This document shows positions 25,982 through 34,402 of a stretch of 64,000 nucleotides of DNA, piece after piece (the stretch's first letter is position 1; every line of letters starts with the position of its first letter). The stretch covers positions 1,243,001 to 1,307,000 of the forward strand of contig NC_011989.1 in NCBI RefSeq assembly GCF_000016285.1, read 5' to 3'. The notes beneath the pieces were generated by a model. That model was not told where the DNA came from. It did no database searches and saw only the letters and a list, made by a program, of their open reading frames with translations. The stretch is from Allorhizobium ampelinum S4. GTDB taxonomy: Bacteria; Pseudomonadota; Alphaproteobacteria; Rhizobiales; Rhizobiaceae. A program made the position numbers and the translations under genes.

Positions 25982-27478
25982 TCAGGTCTCCTCGTACGGC
26001 GTGAAGCTCGGATCGGCCAGATCGGCAAAGCGGGTAAACTGCGCCTGGAAGGCCAGTTTGACGGTGCCGGTTGGTCCGTGACGCTGCTTGGCGATGATCA
26101 CGTCCGCCGTGCCGCGCACCTTCTCCATCTGGGCTTCCCATTCGGGATATTTTGGGTCGGCCATATCGCGGGGTTCGAGGTTCTGCACATAATATTCCTC
26201 ACGGAACACGAACATCACCACGTCGGCGTCCTGCTCGATCGAACCTGATTCACGAAGGTCGGAGAGCTGAGGACGCTTGTCGTCGCGGCTTTCCACCTGA
26301 CGCGACAGCTGCGACAGCGCGACGATTGGCACGTTCAACTCCTTGCCAAGTGCTTTCAAACCCGTGGTGATCTGGGTGATTTCCTGGACGCGGTTTTCCC
26401 CTGACTTGCCCGAGCCAGTCATCAGCTGAATATAGTCCACGACAAGACAATCGAGGCCACGCTGGCGCTTCAGGCGGCGGGCCCGAGCGGAAAGCTGGGC
26501 GATGGAAATACCACCGGTCTGGTCGATGAACAGCGGTACTTTCTGCATGGTTTGGGAAAAGCCAACCAGCTTCTCAAAATCCTGCTCGGTAATATCACCA
26601 CGGCGGATTTTCGAAGACGACACTTCGGTCTGCTCCGACATGATACGGGTGGCGAGCTGCTCGGACGACATTTCGAGCGAATAGAAGCCGACCACGCCGC
26701 CATTCTTGGCTTTGAACGAACCGTCCGGCTGCACTTCCGGCTCATAGGATGCGGCGATGTTCCAGGCGATATTGGTGGCAAGCGAGGTCTTACCCATGCC
26801 GGGACGTCCGGCCAGCACGATCAAGTCAGAGCGCTGCAAACCGCCCATTTTGCTGTCAAGCGAATGGATGCCGGTGGAAATGCCGGACAAATGACCATCG
26901 CGCTCAAACGCGGCACCGGCCATATCGACGGCCTGGGCCACTGCATCGTTGAAGGACTGGAAACCGCCGTCATAGCGACCGTTTTCGGCCAGATCGAACA
27001 GACGGCGCTCGGTATCTTCGATCTGCGCCTGCGGCGGCATGTCGAGCGGTGCGTCGAAGGCGATATTGACCATGTCTTCGCCGATGGTGATCAGCGCGCG
27101 CCGTAGGGCCAGATCGTAGATCGCCCGGCCATAGTCTTCGGCATTGATGATCGACACGGCTTCCGACGCCAGCCGCGCCAGATATTGGGCAATAGTGAAA
27201 TCGCCGATCTTCTGGTCTGAGGGGAGGAAGGTCTTGATCGTCACCGGATTGGCGGTCTTGCCCATGCGGATAATGTCGGAGGCGACCTCGTAGATCTTCC
27301 GGTGCAGGCCCTCATGAAAATGCGGGGGTTTGAGAAAATCCGAGACACGATAATAGGCATCGTTATTGACCAGAATGGCGCCAAGCAAAGCCTGTTCGGC
27401 CTCGATATTGTTCGGGGCTTCCCGGTAATGGGGCTCTGCCGGCTGGGCAGGATTTAACCTGCGCGCAACATCGTTCAT
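25982..27478 (-). CDS. dnaB: Replicative DNA helicase DnaB
   Basis: A 498-residue hexameric helicase. The N-terminal primase-interacting domain begins NNIEAEQALLGAIL near residue 23. The RecA-like domain carries Walker A GRPGMGKTS near residue 225, a Walker B-type CLVVDYIQLM near 343, and SQLSRQVESRDDKRP, DLRESGSIEQDAD near 395-425. It unwinds DNA at the fork and loads primase. Full length. It is followed by a T-tract terminator on the same strand. It lies between an inserted transporter and rplI. Confidence 0.98.
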   Translation of the reverse strand: MNDVARRLNPAQPAEPHYREAPNNIEAEQALLGAILVNNDAYYRVSDFLKPPHFHEGLHRKIYEVASDIIRMGKTANPVTIKTFLPSDQKIGDFTIAQYLARLASEAVSIINAEDYGRAIYDLALRRALITIGEDMVNIAFDAPLDMPPQAQIEDTERRLFDLAENGRYDGGFQSFNDAVAQAVDMAGAAFERDGHLSGISTGIHSLDSKMGGLQRSDLIVLAGRPGMGKTSLATNIAWNIAASYEPEVQPDGSFKAKNGGVVGFYSLEMSSEQLATRIMSEQTEVSSSKIRRGDITEQDFEKLVGFSQTMQKVPLFIDQTGGISIAQLSARARRLKRQRGLDCLVVDYIQLMTGSGKSGENRVQEITQITTGLKALGKELNVPIVALSQLSRQVESRDDKRPQLSDLRESGSIEQDADVVMFVFREEYYVQNLEPRDMADPKYPEWEAQMEKVRGTADVIIAKQRHGPTGTVKLAFQAQFTRFADLADPSFTPYEET

Positions 27479-27677
27479 GGGCTTTATCCGTTCTCTCTCG
27501 CTGGAAGCTGCATTCCTATCGATCCTGTGGGGCGGTTAAAGGGCGGATTGCGATAAACACAGTAGTTCACAGGCCTGATGCGCCAGGGCAGAAAAAAACA
27601 CGCTGACCCCGCTTTTTCCATTGACTGTGGCATGGCGCGACTCAGTTCTTTAGGTGCCTATTTTAACCCGATCCGCA

Positions 27678-27705
27678 CAAAAAAACGCCCGGAAAATCCG
27701 GGCGT
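27678..27705 (-). terminator. Rho-independent terminator of rplI operon
   Basis: A perfect 9-bp stem ACGCCCGGA (27685-27693)/TCCGGGCGT (27697-27705) with an AAA loop, followed on the minus strand by about seven Ts. It is 27 bases past the rplI stop and should end the rpsF-rpsR-DUF2232-rplI transcript. Confidence 0.85.
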
Positions 27706-27731
27706 CTCTTCAATCGATAATGACGAATATC

Positions 27732-28307
27732 TTATTCGTCGTCGCCGTCGCGGTCGGCATCCGGATCGAAGAAGTCTTCCGGACGCAGCGCGTCTTCGTC
27801 CACGCCGTAGATGGCGTCGGCGGAGGTGAGGCTTTCGCCCTTTGCCTGACGCTCGGCTTCTTCAGCGGAACGGGCAACGTTGATTTCGATAGCGATTTCA
27901 ACTTCGGCATGCAGGTGCATGGTAACGTTATGCAGGCCGATGGTCTTGATCGGGTTGTTCAGCTCGACCTGATTGCGCGAAACGGTAAAGCCTTCGGCAG
28001 CCAGAGCTTCGATGATGTCGCGAGCCGCAACCGAACCGTAGAGCTGGCCGGTTTCGCCAGCCGAACGGACGACGATGAACGACTTGCCGTTCAGAACGTC
28101 AGCAACGGTCTGGGCTTCGGACTTGCGCTCCAGGTTGCGGGCTTCGAGCGTGGAACGCTCGGCGTCGAAACGGGCCTTGTTGGCGGCATTGGCGCGCAGC
28201 GCCTTGCCGGTTGGCAGCAGGTAGTTACGGGCAAAGCCGTCACGAACCTTGACCACTTCGCCCATCTGGCCAAGCTTGGCGATGCGCTCGAGAAGAATGA
28301 CTTGCAT
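27732..28307 (-). CDS. rplI: 50S ribosomal protein L9
   Basis: A 191-residue bL9. The N-terminal domain ([32 protein letters not shown], residues 1-32) is the rRNA-binding part with a long connecting helix; the C-terminal domain ends near residue 150. An acidic tail of about 40 residues ([15 protein letters not shown]) extends beyond the E. coli length of 149; such tails occur in alphaproteobacteria. AAGGAAA lies upstream of the start. The 5' untranslated segment contains a three-unit tandem repeat. Confidence 0.97.
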   Translation of the reverse strand: MQVILLERIAKLGQMGEVVKVRDGFARNYLLPTGKALRANAANKARFDAERSTLEARNLERKSEAQTVADVLNGKSFIVVRSAGETGQLYGSVAARDIIEALAAEGFTVSRNQVELNNPIKTIGLHNVTMHLHAEVEIAIEINVARSAEEAERQAKGESLTSADAIYGVDEDALRPEDFFDPDADRDGDDE

Positions 28308-28320
28308 GCTATTTTCCTTT

Positions 28321-28362
28321 CAATTCAAGTTGGGCAATTCAAGTTGGACAATTCAAGTTTGT
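28321..28362. repeat. Three-unit 14-bp tandem repeat upstream of rplI
   Basis: Units at 28321-28334, 28335-28348 and 28349-28362 share the core CAATTCAAGTT and differ only in the last few bases. They fill almost the whole spacer between the DUF2232 gene and rplI, ending just upstream of the rplI ribosome site. Repeat slippage could vary the leader length. Confidence 0.8.
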
Positions 28363-28366
28363 AAGC

Positions 28367-29368
28367 TCATGTTTCGGGTTTGTTATCGTCATCGGACTTG
28401 CTGTCCGTACCGGACTTGCCGTCTACCCTCGGTGGGGTGAGGGCAACGGTCCGCCGTGTGTCGATAAGGCCGAGAATGACGATGAAGAAGGCCGGAAAGG
28501 CGAGGAGAGACGCCATATAGGTGAGGATCAGCGCCGGGATGCGCCATTCCTTGCCACGGGTGCGTTGATGCAGCGATGCGAAGCCGCCGAGCAGAAAGCC
28601 TGCCCCAAACGTGCCGCAGACCGTTGCGCCGATCAGGGCCGGTACGCCGCCGATAAAGCAGGCGACGATGCCAGCCAGGAAGATGAACGGCGCATTGCGG
28701 TTCATGCGCAGCGCCGAGGGAATATCCTCGCGCGGACGCAACGCATTGCCTGATGCCGCCACAATCCGGCTTGCCAGATAGTAAGCGGCAAACAGCATGA
28801 TGACCCACATGCCGCCCTGCACGATCGGCAAGGTCAGCAGCATGGTGGACTTGATTCCGGCGGTGCTGCCCATGGTGGCGGCAACGGTCGGATCGCGTGC
28901 AGCCAATGATTCCATCAGCGCATCGATCATGTTGCTGACCAGTTCAGCATCATAGCCGATCATCACGCCGAGGAAGATGACGCCGATGCAGACCAACCCG
29001 CAGAGATGCATGAGGATATCCGACAAGGGATACCAGGCGAGCAGCTTGTCCGGGCCGCCGATTTCAGACGCCGGGCGGGCGAGATTGGCAAGGTGGCTGA
29101 TCCAGCCGGCAGGCAGCAGGGTAAACACCGCCATGGCGCAGGCAAACAGTGGCGAGACGGCCAGCGCGCCAGCAAAGGCGGCGGTGACGATGGCGACGAT
29201 GGCAGGGACATTGCCCCAGCGCAGGCCGACAATCATCACGGGCAGGGCGGATGCCGCATAGAAAACAGACGAAAAAGACGGTTGTGCATTGGCCGCCAGC
29301 ACCAGAAAGATGGCGGTCACGCCGGCGAGAAAGCCGGTCAGCAGCAATTTTCCGTCCAATTGTTTCAC
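28367..29368 (-). CDS. DUF2232 family membrane protein
   Basis: A 333-residue polytopic inner-membrane protein with about eight hydrophobic segments, for example LLTGFLAGVTAIFLVLAA near the N-terminus, and an acidic C-terminus (DSKSDDDNKPET). I start at GTG 29368: AGGA lies about 7 bases upstream and the next open start is a TTG at 29410. It sits between rpsR and rplI on the same strand, the usual place for this family in alphaproteobacteria. Function unknown. Confidence 0.85.
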   Translation of the reverse strand: MKQLDGKLLLTGFLAGVTAIFLVLAANAQPSFSSVFYAASALPVMIVGLRWGNVPAIVAIVTAAFAGALAVSPLFACAMAVFTLLPAGWISHLANLARPASEIGGPDKLLAWYPLSDILMHLCGLVCIGVIFLGVMIGYDAELVSNMIDALMESLAARDPTVAATMGSTAGIKSTMLLTLPIVQGGMWVIMLFAAYYLASRIVAASGNALRPREDIPSALRMNRNAPFIFLAGIVACFIGGVPALIGATVCGTFGAGFLLGGFASLHQRTRGKEWRIPALILTYMASLLAFPAFFIVILGLIDTRRTVALTPPRVDGKSGTDSKSDDDNKPET

Positions 29369-29471
29369 GTCGCTGTCCTGCGCCTGGCAGTTAGAGGGCG
29401 ATACCGTCAAGCGGCCTGCACCTCAACATGGGATTTATCCGTTCCGATCCACGCCCATCGCGGAAGGGAGA

Positions 29472-29493
29472 CGGCTCCCGAAAACGGGAGCCG
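29472..29493 (-). terminator. Hairpin downstream of rpsR
   Basis: A perfect 9-bp GC-rich stem CGGCTCCCG/CGGGAGCCG with an AAAA loop, 20 bases past the rpsR stop. No T-tract follows on the minus strand, so it may attenuate or stabilise the rpsF-rpsR message rather than fully stop transcription. Confidence 0.5.
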
Positions 29494-29513
29494 CAAAGTC
29501 ACGTCAGCTTAGA

Positions 29514-29762
29514 TTAAGCAACAACGTAAGGCAGCAGGCCGAGGAAGCGGGCGCGCTTGATGGCCTTGGCCAGCTCGCGCTGCTTCTTCTGCGAAACAGC
29601 CGTGATCCGCGAAGGAACGATCTTGCCGCGCTCGGAAATGTAGCGCTGCAGCAGACGCACGTCCTTGTAGTCGATCTTCGGAGCGTTGGCGCCGGAGAAG
29701 GGGCAGGTCTTGCGACGGCGATGGAACGGACGACGAACCGTGGAAGAGGAAACTTCAGCCAT
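29514..29762 (-). CDS. rpsR: 30S ribosomal protein S18
   Basis: An 82-residue bS18, small-subunit platform protein that pairs with S6. The characteristic [17 protein letters not shown] and [17 protein letters not shown] segments are present, followed by [21 protein letters not shown]. Start at ATG 29762 with AAGGAG 7 bases upstream; the extra upstream TTG is not needed. It lies 12 bases downstream of rpsF. Confidence 0.97.
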   Translation of the reverse strand: MAEVSSSTVRRPFHRRRKTCPFSGANAPKIDYKDVRLLQRYISERGKIVPSRITAVSQKKQRELAKAIKRARFLGLLPYVVA

Positions 29763-29774
29763 AGTCAAATCTCC

Positions 29775-30236
29775 TTATGCGCGATCTTCGCGCGGACGGC
29801 GCGGACGATCACCAAAGCTTTCACGGCCACCTTCACGGGGACCACGATCACCACGATCACCGCGGTCGCCACGATCCGGACGGTCGCCATCGCGGCGCGG
29901 ACGGTCGTCGCGGTCGCGCTTCTGCATCATGGCAGACGGGCCTTCTTCGTGGGCTTCAACGGCGATGGTCATGTAACGAAGAACGTCTTCGTTGATGCGC
30001 ATCTGACGCTCGACTTCGTGCACGGCAGCAGCCGGAGCATCGATGTCCATCAGAGCGTAGTGAGCCTTGCGGTTCTTGTTGATGCGGTAGGTCAGGGACT
30101 TCAGGCCCCAGTTTTCTACGCGCCCGACTTTGCCGCCATTTGCTTCGATAACACCCTTGTACTGTTCTACGAGGGCATCAACCTGCTGTGCGGACATATC
30201 CTGCCGGGCAAGGAATACATGTTCATAAAGAGCCAT
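29775..30236 (-). CDS. rpsF: 30S ribosomal protein S6 with low-complexity tail
   Basis: A 153-residue bS6. The S6 core runs to about residue 95 ([33 protein letters not shown]). The remainder is a charged tail with repeated RGD/RPD units (about residues 108-140), much longer than the E. coli tail. Start at 30236 by family; the longer frame adds non-S6 residues. First gene of the ribosomal operon rpsF-rpsR-DUF2232-rplI. The tail should be disordered. Confidence 0.97.
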   Translation of the reverse strand: MALYEHVFLARQDMSAQQVDALVEQYKGVIEANGGKVGRVENWGLKSLTYRINKNRKAHYALMDIDAPAAAVHEVERQMRINEDVLRYMTIAVEAHEEGPSAMMQKRDRDDRPRRDGDRPDRGDRGDRGDRGPREGGRESFGDRPRRPREDRA

Positions 30237-30456
30237 GATAGCTTTGCCTTTCTTGCTGTGATCATCACCCGGATTGGCGCTAAGCCTCAACGACTGCTCC
30301 TGATCGGGCAAGGCCCGGGGCAAGAAAAGCGTTGTACGAGACGGTCGAGAGCGGAGACACGGGAGGCCGAAACGCTTTTCGTTTCTGACGGCAAAACAAG
30401 TCTGCCGGCCCTCCGTTCAGCCACCAGCCAAAAGACCGGGTGTTGCGAACAGCGGG

Positions 30457-30484
30457 CTTATAGCTGGTTTCAGCCGGAAAGCAA
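30457..30484 (-). promoter_or_regulatory. Predicted rpsF operon promoter
   Basis: On the minus strand, TTGCTT (complement of 30479-30484) and TATAAG (complement of 30457-30462) are separated by 16 bases, about 220 bases upstream of the rpsF start. This is within the 305-base gap between rpsF and the emfourin-like gene. The long leader could hold ribosomal-protein autoregulation, but I see no defined structure. Prediction only. Confidence 0.4.
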
Positions 30485-30541
30485 GCAAAAAGCTGGGGAA
30501 ACGTACCGGTTGTGCGCCGAGGCATTCTTATGTGGGAGACC

Positions 30542-30826
30542 TTAACGCAGCCGATCCTTGACGGCGGCCTTGATTTCATCCGGCACCAGGCTTTCAGGCA
30601 CTTCCACGGATTGGTCGCCGAAACGTGACGGCCAGACGATTCGATAGCGAAATCCATCCGCCACGGCTGCTGTTTGAGGCACCGAATGCCGGAAAAACTC
30701 TTCGATCAGCTGTTTTTCGGCCGCGCTCAGTTTTTCGACGGCGCAGACTCCATCGCTGCGCAGTGCCGATATTGCTCCGCCGAAGCCAGCAAAGCCGCCC
30801 ATTTTTTCAAGAATGAGTTCATCCAT
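30542..30826 (-). CDS. Emfourin-like protealysin inhibitor
   Basis: A 94-residue small protein directly downstream of an M4 metallopeptidase gene, with 54 bases between. Its size, position and segments such as KLSAAEKQLIEEFF and the closing DGFRYRIVWPSRFGDQSVEVPESLVPDEI fit emfourin, the proteinaceous inhibitor encoded beside protealysin-like proteases. No signal peptide is visible. It would bind the active site and hold the protease in check in the cytoplasm. Assignment comes from recall of the family and context, not from an alignment. Confidence 0.7.
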   Translation of the reverse strand: MDELILEKMGGFAGFGGAISALRSDGVCAVEKLSAAEKQLIEEFFRHSVPQTAAVADGFRYRIVWPSRFGDQSVEVPESLVPDEIKAAVKDRLR

Positions 30827-30880
30827 ACGTTCTTGACCTTTACGGCCCTGATCGATGCCGCCGTGATCCTGGCAAACGCA

Positions 30881-31924
30881 TCAGACCGAAGCACTTTGCA
30901 GACCCACTTCGCTCCAGGCGGTGTCGAGCACCTCTGCGAGCGATCCATCTCCTGGATAAAGCCTGGCAGCTCCGGCCCGGGTCGCATCGGCAAATTCCGC
31001 CATGGTCATGTCCGGGTTGCTGCCATTCTTTGTGAGTGCATCATACCATATCTGTCCGGCCTTGTCCCAGCTTTTGCCGCCGATGCGGGTGGCGGCTAGA
31101 TAAAAGGCGCGGTTGGCGATGCCGCTGCTCTCATGTGGGTCCATGCCATCGCGGTAATCGCTGAAATGGCTGATCTGCTCGGCCATGCAATGGGATGCTT
31201 CAGGATTGGCCATGTCGCGCAGGCAGGTATATTTCTGCCGGGCCGTCGGGCCGAGAATGTCATTGCCGATCAGCCAGTCGGCCTCATCGGCATTCTGATC
31301 TTTCGTCCATTGCTTGAACATGCTGCCGAACACATCCGAGAGACTTTCATTCAGCCCACCCGGCTGGTTTTCATAGTCGAGGCCCAGGGTATATTGGGTG
31401 ATGCCATGGGTCAGTTCATGGCCGACCACATCGGCGCTCTCACAAAACGGGGTGAAAATCTCCCCGTCGCCATCGCCATAGGCCATTTGCGAGCCGTTCC
31501 AGAAGGCGTTGTTGTAATCCCTGCCGTAATGCACAGACGACAGGATCGTCATGCCATTGCCGTCGATGGAGTTACGCTTGAAGACGCTGCTGTAGAATTG
31601 CTCCACCCCGGTCGTTGTATCGAATGTGGTCTTCACCTGGGCATCCGTTGAAGAGCCGGGATTGGCGATCTGTACGCCGGGAAGGGTCATGCCGTTATTG
31701 CAGGTATAGACCGGGATATCAGGTGCCTGGGCCACGGTCACGGAAAACGCCCGGAAAGGCCGTTTGGCGATGGTCAGCTGGCGGGCGCTGTCGCGAAACT
31801 GGCGCAGTTGATGGTCGTGATGCATGGTTTCCTGTAACCGCTCGCGCACGGCGGCTGGAAAATCCTGGTCACGGGATAGGGCAATCAGCACTTTTTCGGG
31901 AATGATTTGGCAATAGCGGCACAT
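30881..31924 (-). CDS. Protealysin-like M4 family metallopeptidase
   Basis: A 347-residue zinc protease. The short N-terminal propeptide-like segment begins MCRYCQIIPEKVL, unlike the long propeptides of thermolysin-type enzymes. HELTH is at residues 169-173 (zinc His pair and catalytic Glu170), the third ligand Glu193 is in NESLSD, and the transition-state His is in DPHESSGIANRAFY near residue 260. No signal peptide, as for protealysins, which can be cytoplasmic or released without a signal. Start at 31924 has GGAGG 6 bases upstream. It is co-oriented with the emfourin-like gene downstream. Confidence 0.93.
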   Translation of the reverse strand: MCRYCQIIPEKVLIALSRDQDFPAAVRERLQETMHHDHQLRQFRDSARQLTIAKRPFRAFSVTVAQAPDIPVYTCNNGMTLPGVQIANPGSSTDAQVKTTFDTTTGVEQFYSSVFKRNSIDGNGMTILSSVHYGRDYNNAFWNGSQMAYGDGDGEIFTPFCESADVVGHELTHGITQYTLGLDYENQPGGLNESLSDVFGSMFKQWTKDQNADEADWLIGNDILGPTARQKYTCLRDMANPEASHCMAEQISHFSDYRDGMDPHESSGIANRAFYLAATRIGGKSWDKAGQIWYDALTKNGSNPDMTMAEFADATRAGAARLYPGDGSLAEVLDTAWSEVGLQSASV

Positions 31925-32078
31925 GGCAACCTCCATGATTGATCAGATTTCCACCGAGGGGAGTATAAAGTGTCGTTAAAATTTATTCGTGAAAACGATC
32001 AAGGCACCAGCAGGTTCCATGCCTCGCAGACAAAGTTGCATACGAGCCAAGAACATCATGCGGTTTTGGGAGAAGCGA

Positions 32079-32984
32079 TCAGGCTGATTTGATCTGGAGG
32101 GTCAGGTGGCCATCCTGATTGGCAAATGCAAAGCTTGGGGTTGAGCCTTTGGCCGCCGCGCCATCAAAGGTCACGGTCATCTTGTCGGACGACCCTGCAA
32201 AGGTCAGGATCAGGCTATTGGTGCCAGTGGTGACAGTGATATCGCCCTGCTGAAATCCACCCAGTTGAAGAGAGAGTGGCCCATCCGTGGTGATGGTGTC
32301 CTGACCGTCGCCAGCGGCAAAGGCATATTCGGCCACGCTATTGCTGCCGGGTTTTTGGTGGATGGTCACCGTATCATTGCCGGTGCCGCCGGAGGCGAAA
32401 ATGCGACTGCCTTCGAGATACATCGTATCGTCGCCAGCCCCGCCATCGATATTGGCAAGCGTGTCGCCGGAGGCTTTGATCGTGTCGTTCCCGTCGCCGC
32501 CCGTTACCGCCATGATCAGCGATCCGGTTAACTGGATGTCGTCATCACCGGCTCCGCCGTCGATCTCCGAGAGCAGGGCGGCGCTGGCCTTCAAACTGTC
32601 CTTGCCGTCGCCAAGCGCAATTCCTGCCATGGCGGCACTTTTGGCCACCAGGCTGTCATCGCCATTGCCGGTCTCGACCTGATAGACGCCACGACCGGTA
32701 AAAGTCAGACTGTCATTGCCTTCCGTGCCGGTGACGCTGGTAATATAGCCAAGGCTTTCGCTGACATCGGCCTGGTCCGCGATGCCGCCATCGCCAATGC
32801 TGAGAATTTCAATGATGCGGGCCAATGCCCTTTGCCCGGCGCTGTCGGAGACTGTGCCGCGATCAGATTGGTTATGGCCGGTATTTGTCGTTGCTGTGGG
32901 TTTGGCCGGGCTGCTGCCGGAAAACAGCTGGCTTGCATAGGCCACGGCATTGGGGTCGCGATAGAAACTGTTGATCGTGCTCAT
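32079..32984 (-). CDS. RTX-like calcium-binding repeat protein
   Basis: A 301-residue protein with at least five degenerate RTX-type nonapeptides from residue about 85 to 230: GTEGNDSLT, GNGDDSLVA, GGAGDDDIQ, GGDGNDTIK, GGAGDDTMY and GGTGNDTVT. These normally bind calcium in a beta-roll. The N-terminal third has no recognised domain and no classical signal peptide; a C-terminal secretion signal for type I export is possible but no transporter is nearby. Start at 32984 has GGAGAG about 8 bases upstream. It lies 154 bases upstream of the M4 protease gene on the same strand. Function unknown. Confidence 0.8.
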   Translation of the reverse strand: MSTINSFYRDPNAVAYASQLFSGSSPAKPTATTNTGHNQSDRGTVSDSAGQRALARIIEILSIGDGGIADQADVSESLGYITSVTGTEGNDSLTFTGRGVYQVETGNGDDSLVAKSAAMAGIALGDGKDSLKASAALLSEIDGGAGDDDIQLTGSLIMAVTGGDGNDTIKASGDTLANIDGGAGDDTMYLEGSRIFASGGTGNDTVTIHQKPGSNSVAEYAFAAGDGQDTITTDGPLSLQLGGFQQGDITVTTGTNSLILTFAGSSDKMTVTFDGAAAKGSTPSFAFANQDGHLTLQIKSA

Positions 32985-33152
32985 TTGCGCTCTCCGTGCC
33001 CGGTGCGAGCCACAAGATAAGAGCACACTTATATATAAAGATACGTAAAGCCACTCCTGCCTGCAAATGCGGTGAGCAAACGGTTAACGAAAAAAGGGGC
33101 AGGATATCTCCCACCCCTATGTGTATTCTTGGCTTTGCTCGCCAAAAAACGG

Positions 33153-34196
33153 TCAGATCGGCATGGGATATTGCCGATAGATCGCGGCAATGCCCTTCAT
33201 CACCTCGTCGGACAGGGTGACGTCGGCAGCACCGATATTGGTTTTCAGCTGCTCCATGCTGGTCGCGCCAATAATGACCGAGGCCATGAATGGACGGGTC
33301 AGGCAGAAGGCCAGCGCCATTTGCGACGGGTCGAGGCCATGCTGTTTCGCCAGTTCCAGATAGGCGCGGGTGGCGGGTTCCTGATGGGCTGTCAGACGGC
33401 CACCGATATCGCCGTTGATTGAGCCGCGCGATCCGGCGGGCTTGGCGCCATCAAGATATTTGCCGCTCAGGATGCCGCCAGCCAGCGGCGAATAGGAGAG
33501 AAGCCCGACCTGTTCGTGGTGGGACAGTTCTGCCATGTCGAGATCGTGCGGACGGTAAAGCAGGTTATATTCGTTCTGCACGCTGGCAACGCGAGGAAGG
33601 CCTTTTTCTTCGGCAATCGATAGAAATTTCTGCGTCCCCCAGGTGGTTTCGTTCGACAGGCCGATGGCGCGGATCTTTCCGGCGGTCACGCAATCCTGCA
33701 AGGCTTCGAGCTTTTCGGTGATTTCGGCCAGCACCTGGGCGCGGTTCTGATTGGATGGATCATAGCCCCAGACACCACGGAAATGATAATGACCGCGATT
33801 GGGCCAATGAATTTGATAGAGGTCGATATAATCGGTTTTCAGCCGCATCAGGCTGGCATCGACCGCCTCGCGGATCGTGTCGGCAGTGATCGGTGCACCA
33901 CCGCGGATATAGGGTCGACCCGCGCCTGCAACCTTGGTTGCCAGCACCACATCCTTACGCTTTCCGGTTTTTTCAAACCACAGGCCGATCAGTTTTTCGG
34001 TATCCGTATAGGTTTCGGCCGAGAGCGGCGTGGTGGGATAAAGCTCTGCGGTATCGAAGAAATTGACACCCTTATCAAGGGCATAGTCCATTTGTGCGAA
34101 GGCGTCTTCCTTGGTGTTCTGGCTTCCCCAGGTCATGGTGCCGAGGCAGATTGAGGAGACGGAGATATCCGTGCGGCCAAGCCTGTTATATTTCAT
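33153..34196 (-). CDS. NADP(H)-dependent aldo/keto reductase (Tas-like)
   Basis: A 347-residue (beta/alpha)8 oxidoreductase. It has FFDTAELYP with catalytic Asp and Tyr near residues 47-53, LATKVAG with the Lys, and YQIHWPNRGHYHFRG with the His. SYSPLAGGILSGKY and the C-terminal VIIGATSMEQLKTNI are NADP-binding features. It resembles E. coli Tas, including the extended PTTPLSAETY loop. The substrate is unknown. It is divergent from fabD with about 206 bases between. Confidence 0.92.
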   Translation of the reverse strand: MKYNRLGRTDISVSSICLGTMTWGSQNTKEDAFAQMDYALDKGVNFFDTAELYPTTPLSAETYTDTEKLIGLWFEKTGKRKDVVLATKVAGAGRPYIRGGAPITADTIREAVDASLMRLKTDYIDLYQIHWPNRGHYHFRGVWGYDPSNQNRAQVLAEITEKLEALQDCVTAGKIRAIGLSNETTWGTQKFLSIAEEKGLPRVASVQNEYNLLYRPHDLDMAELSHHEQVGLLSYSPLAGGILSGKYLDGAKPAGSRGSINGDIGGRLTAHQEPATRAYLELAKQHGLDPSQMALAFCLTRPFMASVIIGATSMEQLKTNIGAADVTLSDEVMKGIAAIYRQYPMPI

Positions 34197-34402
34197 GGTC
34201 TATGGTCCAGGTTTTGAAAAGCTCTTTGCGAGCAGGGAGGGATCGAGGCGGAATGTAGAGGGAATTTCCTGATCCGCAAGACCCGCCAATGCACCTCTAA
34301 AGCCTGTGACTTCACCGGGGTTGAGGCGTCGATACGGCCTCGAAGGGTTGACTCTCCAGGATAGTTTGTGAATTGGAGAAGGAAATTAGCAGGGAGTACC
34401 GC

